The notes under the pieces are model-generated. The model searched no databases, was not told where the DNA came from, and was given only the letters and a program-made list of their open reading frames with translations. From NCBI GenBank assembly GCA_046597185.1, contig JBKJLF010000569.1:1-5448 (forward strand): a stretch of DNA of 5,448 bases, given 5' to 3'. The stretch is from CAMBDR01 sp046597185. Its GTDB lineage: Bacteria; Pseudomonadota; Gammaproteobacteria; Burkholderiales; Burkholderiaceae_D. Shown piece by piece: positions 5,266 through 5,448 of the stretch. The translations under genes and the position numbers were made by a program. Each line of letters begins with the position of its first letter. Within the stretch, counting starts at the first letter, position 1.

Positions 5266-5448
5266 ATGAGTGATCCGAATCAAAATCAAAACGCCGTTCA
5301 AAAAGGACGGGAACGGTTGATGAAAACCCTGATGTACGGGTGTAGTGCACTTGGCTTTGTGTTGACAGTTGGAACGGCAGGGTTGGTCATGACATCGGAT
5401 CTGAGTATGGAAACGGTGGCTCAAGTTGCTGAAGTGGGGCCGGGCTTG
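5266..5448 (+). CDS. Membrane-anchored protein of unknown function (partial, runs off right edge)
   Basis: ATG at 5266 opens a frame that stays open to the last base, giving 61 residues. The N-terminus is short and polar (MSDPNQNQNA), followed by basic residues (K13, R15, R17, K20), then one hydrophobic segment at about 22-42 rich in Gly, Leu, Val and Thr. An acidic or polar stretch begins at S44. The pattern fits a type II membrane anchor (positive residues inside, C-terminal part outside) or an uncleaved signal; no clear signal-peptidase site or lipobox is visible. I do not recognise the family from this fragment. The gene is divergent from glmU and is likely to have its own promoter. Codon choice (AAA, GGA, CGG, GAA) looks somewhat less GC-biased than in the minus-strand genes, but the fragment is too short to infer transfer. 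Confidence 0.7.
   Translation, partial: MSDPNQNQNAVQKGRERLMKTLMYGCSALGFVLTVGTAGLVMTSDLSMETVAQVAEVGPGL

Noticed and set aside
5110..5424. A 104-codon minus-strand frame
   Set aside because: It is antisense to the right-edge gene and crosses the intergenic palindrome. The plus-strand frame has a more protein-like layout (polar N-terminus, then a membrane segment).

Overview
The window most resembles a chromosomal segment of a betaproteobacterium, probably Burkholderiales and possibly Oxalobacteraceae-like. The main support is the GlmU protein, whose start and nucleotide-binding loop (GMGKRM rather than the enterobacterial GTRM) look betaproteobacterial. The genes are moderately GC-rich. The family-level placement is tentative because there is no rRNA or other marker gene here.

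Positions 1-4846 hold three minus-strand genes, read from right to left, with gaps of 70 and 65 bp and no convincing terminator between them, so they may form one operon. The first is glmU (4846-3485), the bifunctional enzyme that makes UDP-GlcNAc for peptidoglycan and LPS. The second is a 166-residue single-domain asparaginase-like protein (3414-2914). The third starts at 2848, stays open for 949 codons and leaves the window at the left edge. It is easy to miss because its stop codon lies outside the window. It encodes an exported, multi-pass inner-membrane protein with large periplasmic regions, of a conserved but apparently uncharacterised proteobacterial type.

Positions 4847-5265 are a 419-bp divergent intergenic region. 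It holds a candidate glmU promoter overlapped by a short inverted repeat, an 81-bp nested imperfect palindrome (4946-5026), an AT-rich patch, and a perfect 13-bp inverted repeat with a 6-nt loop (5090-5121). At 5266 a plus-strand gene begins and runs off the right edge. Its 61 visible residues show a polar N-terminus and one membrane segment, with no recognisable family.

The most unusual signals are the large uncharacterised membrane protein, the several short in-frame tandem repeats in the lower two genes of the operon (periods of 9, 12 and 30 bp, and a degenerate 12-13 bp array across the asparaginase stop codon), and the two palindromic elements in the intergenic region. Nothing in the window indicates a phage, transposase, CRISPR array, tRNA or rRNA.
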